Positions 24,471-25,531 of a stretch of DNA of 25,531 nucleotides are shown here, one piece after another. The notes below the pieces were generated by a model. The model made no database searches. It was not told where the DNA came from and saw only the letters and a program-made list of their open reading frames with translations. The stretch comes from Bacteroidales bacterium. GTDB lineage: Bacteria > Bacteroidota > Bacteroidia > Bacteroidales > JAFGXI01. The first letter of the stretch is position 1, and the number at the start of each line of letters is the position of its first letter. The stretch lies in contig JALSQC010000375.1 of the NCBI GenBank assembly GCA_026985625.1, positions 1 through 25,531 of the forward strand, given 5' to 3'. Both the position numbers and the translations under genes were made by a program.

Positions 24471-25370
24471 ATGAGAATAAAATATTTAACAATTTCGTTA
24501 GCAATAACATTAGCTTTGGCTTCTTGTGGAAACTCAGACAAAGAAAACACTAATACCGACGAAAATGTCGCTACAGACACAACCGCCGTTAAAGAAACAA
24601 AAGTTGAACCTGTTAAAGAATTTGCAGGAATAAGCGATTTGGCAAAGAAAAACTCGTTTACGGTAGAAGAACTTAATAGAGCATTGTGTTTTTTAGGTAA
24701 GAAAAAATGTATATTAGTAGGATATCCTTATGCTTACAGTCAAGATACGATTTCTAATCAATCGAGTAATAATTTTAAAATGATAGAGGGCAAAGGCGTT
24801 AACGATTCTAAATTTAAAGTAAAAATAACATTTAAAAATAGTTTTGATAATAAATCTTTAAAAACACATAAATTATTTGCTGTTAAAGGAACACTTAGAA
24901 TAAGATACAGATTGTCTGATAGCAAGTGGGGAAATAGTTTTTATTTTGACGTTTACGATGCAGAATTTGTTGACTTAGAATCCGACTCGTATGATAAATT
25001 AACGTCGTTAGACGATTTAGATTTATCGAAACCTGTTTTTTGTGGCGATTTAGGAACTTTATTATTTAATCATTTCGAAACTTTTGCAAAAAAAGATAAA
25101 ATTGATGTTACCGGTTTTTATAACGGAACAACTATGTCTAGAAAATCAGACGGAACAACTATTGACGTTAGAGTTGATCTTTACGATATAAATAAAGGTG
25201 CGTTAGAAGGAGAAAACCCTAACGTTGGTTGTCATATGCTTAAAGAACTAACCGAAGAAGAAAATGCAAAATTAAAAGCAGCACAAGATAATAATAAAAA
25301 AGTAACAATAGAAGGAACATTTTTAAGTTGTGAGTGGTTTCCTGAGATGAAAAATTGCACCATAAAATAA
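24471..25370 (+). CDS. lipoprotein of unknown function with six mature cysteines
   Basis: 299-residue lipoprotein with lipobox LALASC, lipidated at C19. It is followed by an acidic, Asn/Thr-rich linker (20-50) of the kind that precedes surface-exposed Bacteroidota lipoproteins. The mature domain (about 52-299) contains six further cysteines arranged as three neighbouring sets (in ALCFLGKKKC, in VFCGDLG and NVGC, and in LSCEWFPEMKNC). It also has several strands of the form K-V-x-G-T-L-x-x-x-x-x-L, as in small OB-fold lipoproteins. The OB-fold suggestion is inference only, and I do not recognise the family. It is a single-gene unit with its own -7 element and a strong terminator 48 nt after the stop. 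Confidence 0.75.
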   Translation: MRIKYLTISLAITLALASCGNSDKENTNTDENVATDTTAVKETKVEPVKEFAGISDLAKKNSFTVEELNRALCFLGKKKCILVGYPYAYSQDTISNQSSNNFKMIEGKGVNDSKFKVKITFKNSFDNKSLKTHKLFAVKGTLRIRYRLSDSKWGNSFYFDVYDAEFVDLESDSYDKLTSLDDLDLSKPVFCGDLGTLLFNHFETFAKKDKIDVTGFYNGTTMSRKSDGTTIDVRVDLYDINKGALEGENPNVGCHMLKELTEEENAKLKAAQDNNKKVTIEGTFLSCEWFPEMKNCTIK

Positions 25371-25418
25371 CGTTATTTATGTAAAATTAAGAGTTTTGTA
25401 ATTTTAGTAGGTGTTATT

Positions 25419-25446
25419 CCCCGAGATAAATCTCGGGGTTATTTTT
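25419..25446 (+). terminator. terminator of the lipoprotein gene
   Basis: CCCCGAGA and TCTCGGGG (25419-25426 and 25431-25438) pair perfectly around the loop TAAA, followed by TTATTTTT. It is the most GC-rich stem in the window and lies 48 nt after the lipoprotein stop. Confidence 0.92.
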
Positions 25447-25480
25447 ATAATAAAACTAATAAAGTTTTTTTAATCTGCTA

Positions 25481-25529
25481 AATAGTTTTTTACAAAATAC
25501 AATAACCTTTTGTTGTAAAAAAAGCTATT
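25481..25529. repeat. imperfect inverted repeat at the window end
   Basis: AATAGTTTTTTACAA (25481-25495) is complementary to TTGTAAAAAAAGCTATT (25513-25529) apart from two extra bases. A second inner pair (ACAAAA at 25492-25497 and TTTTGT at 25508-25513) could extend the fold. The surrounding 25447-25531 has no gene. It could be part of a terminator or a leader for a gene beyond the window. Confidence 0.4.
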
Positions 25530-25531
25530 GT

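Overview
The window looks like chromosomal DNA from a very AT-rich member of the Bacteroidota, probably an uncultured Bacteroidales/Marinilabiliales-like lineage. The evidence is a TonB-dependent receptor with a CarboxypepD_reg-like front domain paired with a DUF4249 lipoprotein, a periplasmic propeller sensor fused to a SpoIIE-type phosphatase, a DUF4468 protein, an IPExxxVDY-like protein, a type IX secretion-like C-terminus, starts without Shine-Dalgarno sequences, and promoters of the TTTG-N19-TAnnTTTG kind. No transposase, integrase, phage gene, CRISPR array or toxin-antitoxin pair was seen. It reads as ordinary core and lineage-specific chromosome.

Layout. (1) 67-2801, plus strand: a tight four-gene run of an IPExxxVDY-like protein, an M42 aminopeptidase, a PnuC-family transporter and thiamine pyrophosphokinase. 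The last two suggest thiamine uptake followed by trapping as ThDP. (2) 2817-5027, minus strand: tgt followed directly by an LptF/LptG-type permease. The Tgt lacks the three usual zinc-binding cysteines. (3) 5157-7492, plus strand: a membrane GT2 glycosyltransferase, an ECF-like sigma factor whose start overlaps the end of the GT2 gene, and rsmG. (4) 7565-7723: rpmH (L34), with its own promoter and a strong terminator. (5) 7850-9770, plus strand: a membrane-anchored EEP-fold phosphoesterase and a secreted protein with a T9SS-like tail, ended by a bidirectional terminator facing tRNA-Val (minus strand). (6) 9965-11353: miaB on the minus strand.

(7) 11450-23056, minus strand: a long co-directional cluster. 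In transcription order it holds rhomboid A, rhomboid B (with a DUF6576-like tail), a membrane EEP protein, the propeller/SpoIIE sensor phosphatase, a DUF4468 protein, rhomboid C, a TonB-dependent receptor, a DUF4249 lipoprotein and trxB. Junctions are from -4 to about 80 nt, and a terminator follows trxB. Three rhomboid proteases next to a two-gene outer-membrane system and a periplasm-sensing phosphatase make this the most interesting part of the window, though the functional link is inference. (8) 23161-24246: a porin-like outer-membrane protein on the minus strand, followed by a terminator-like hairpin that runs into the start codon of rhomboid A. (9) 24471-25370: a cysteine-containing lipoprotein of unknown function on the plus strand, with a strong terminator.

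No gene-free stretch longer than 300 bases was found. The longest is 24247-24470 (224 bases), which holds two divergent promoter candidates and an AT palindrome.
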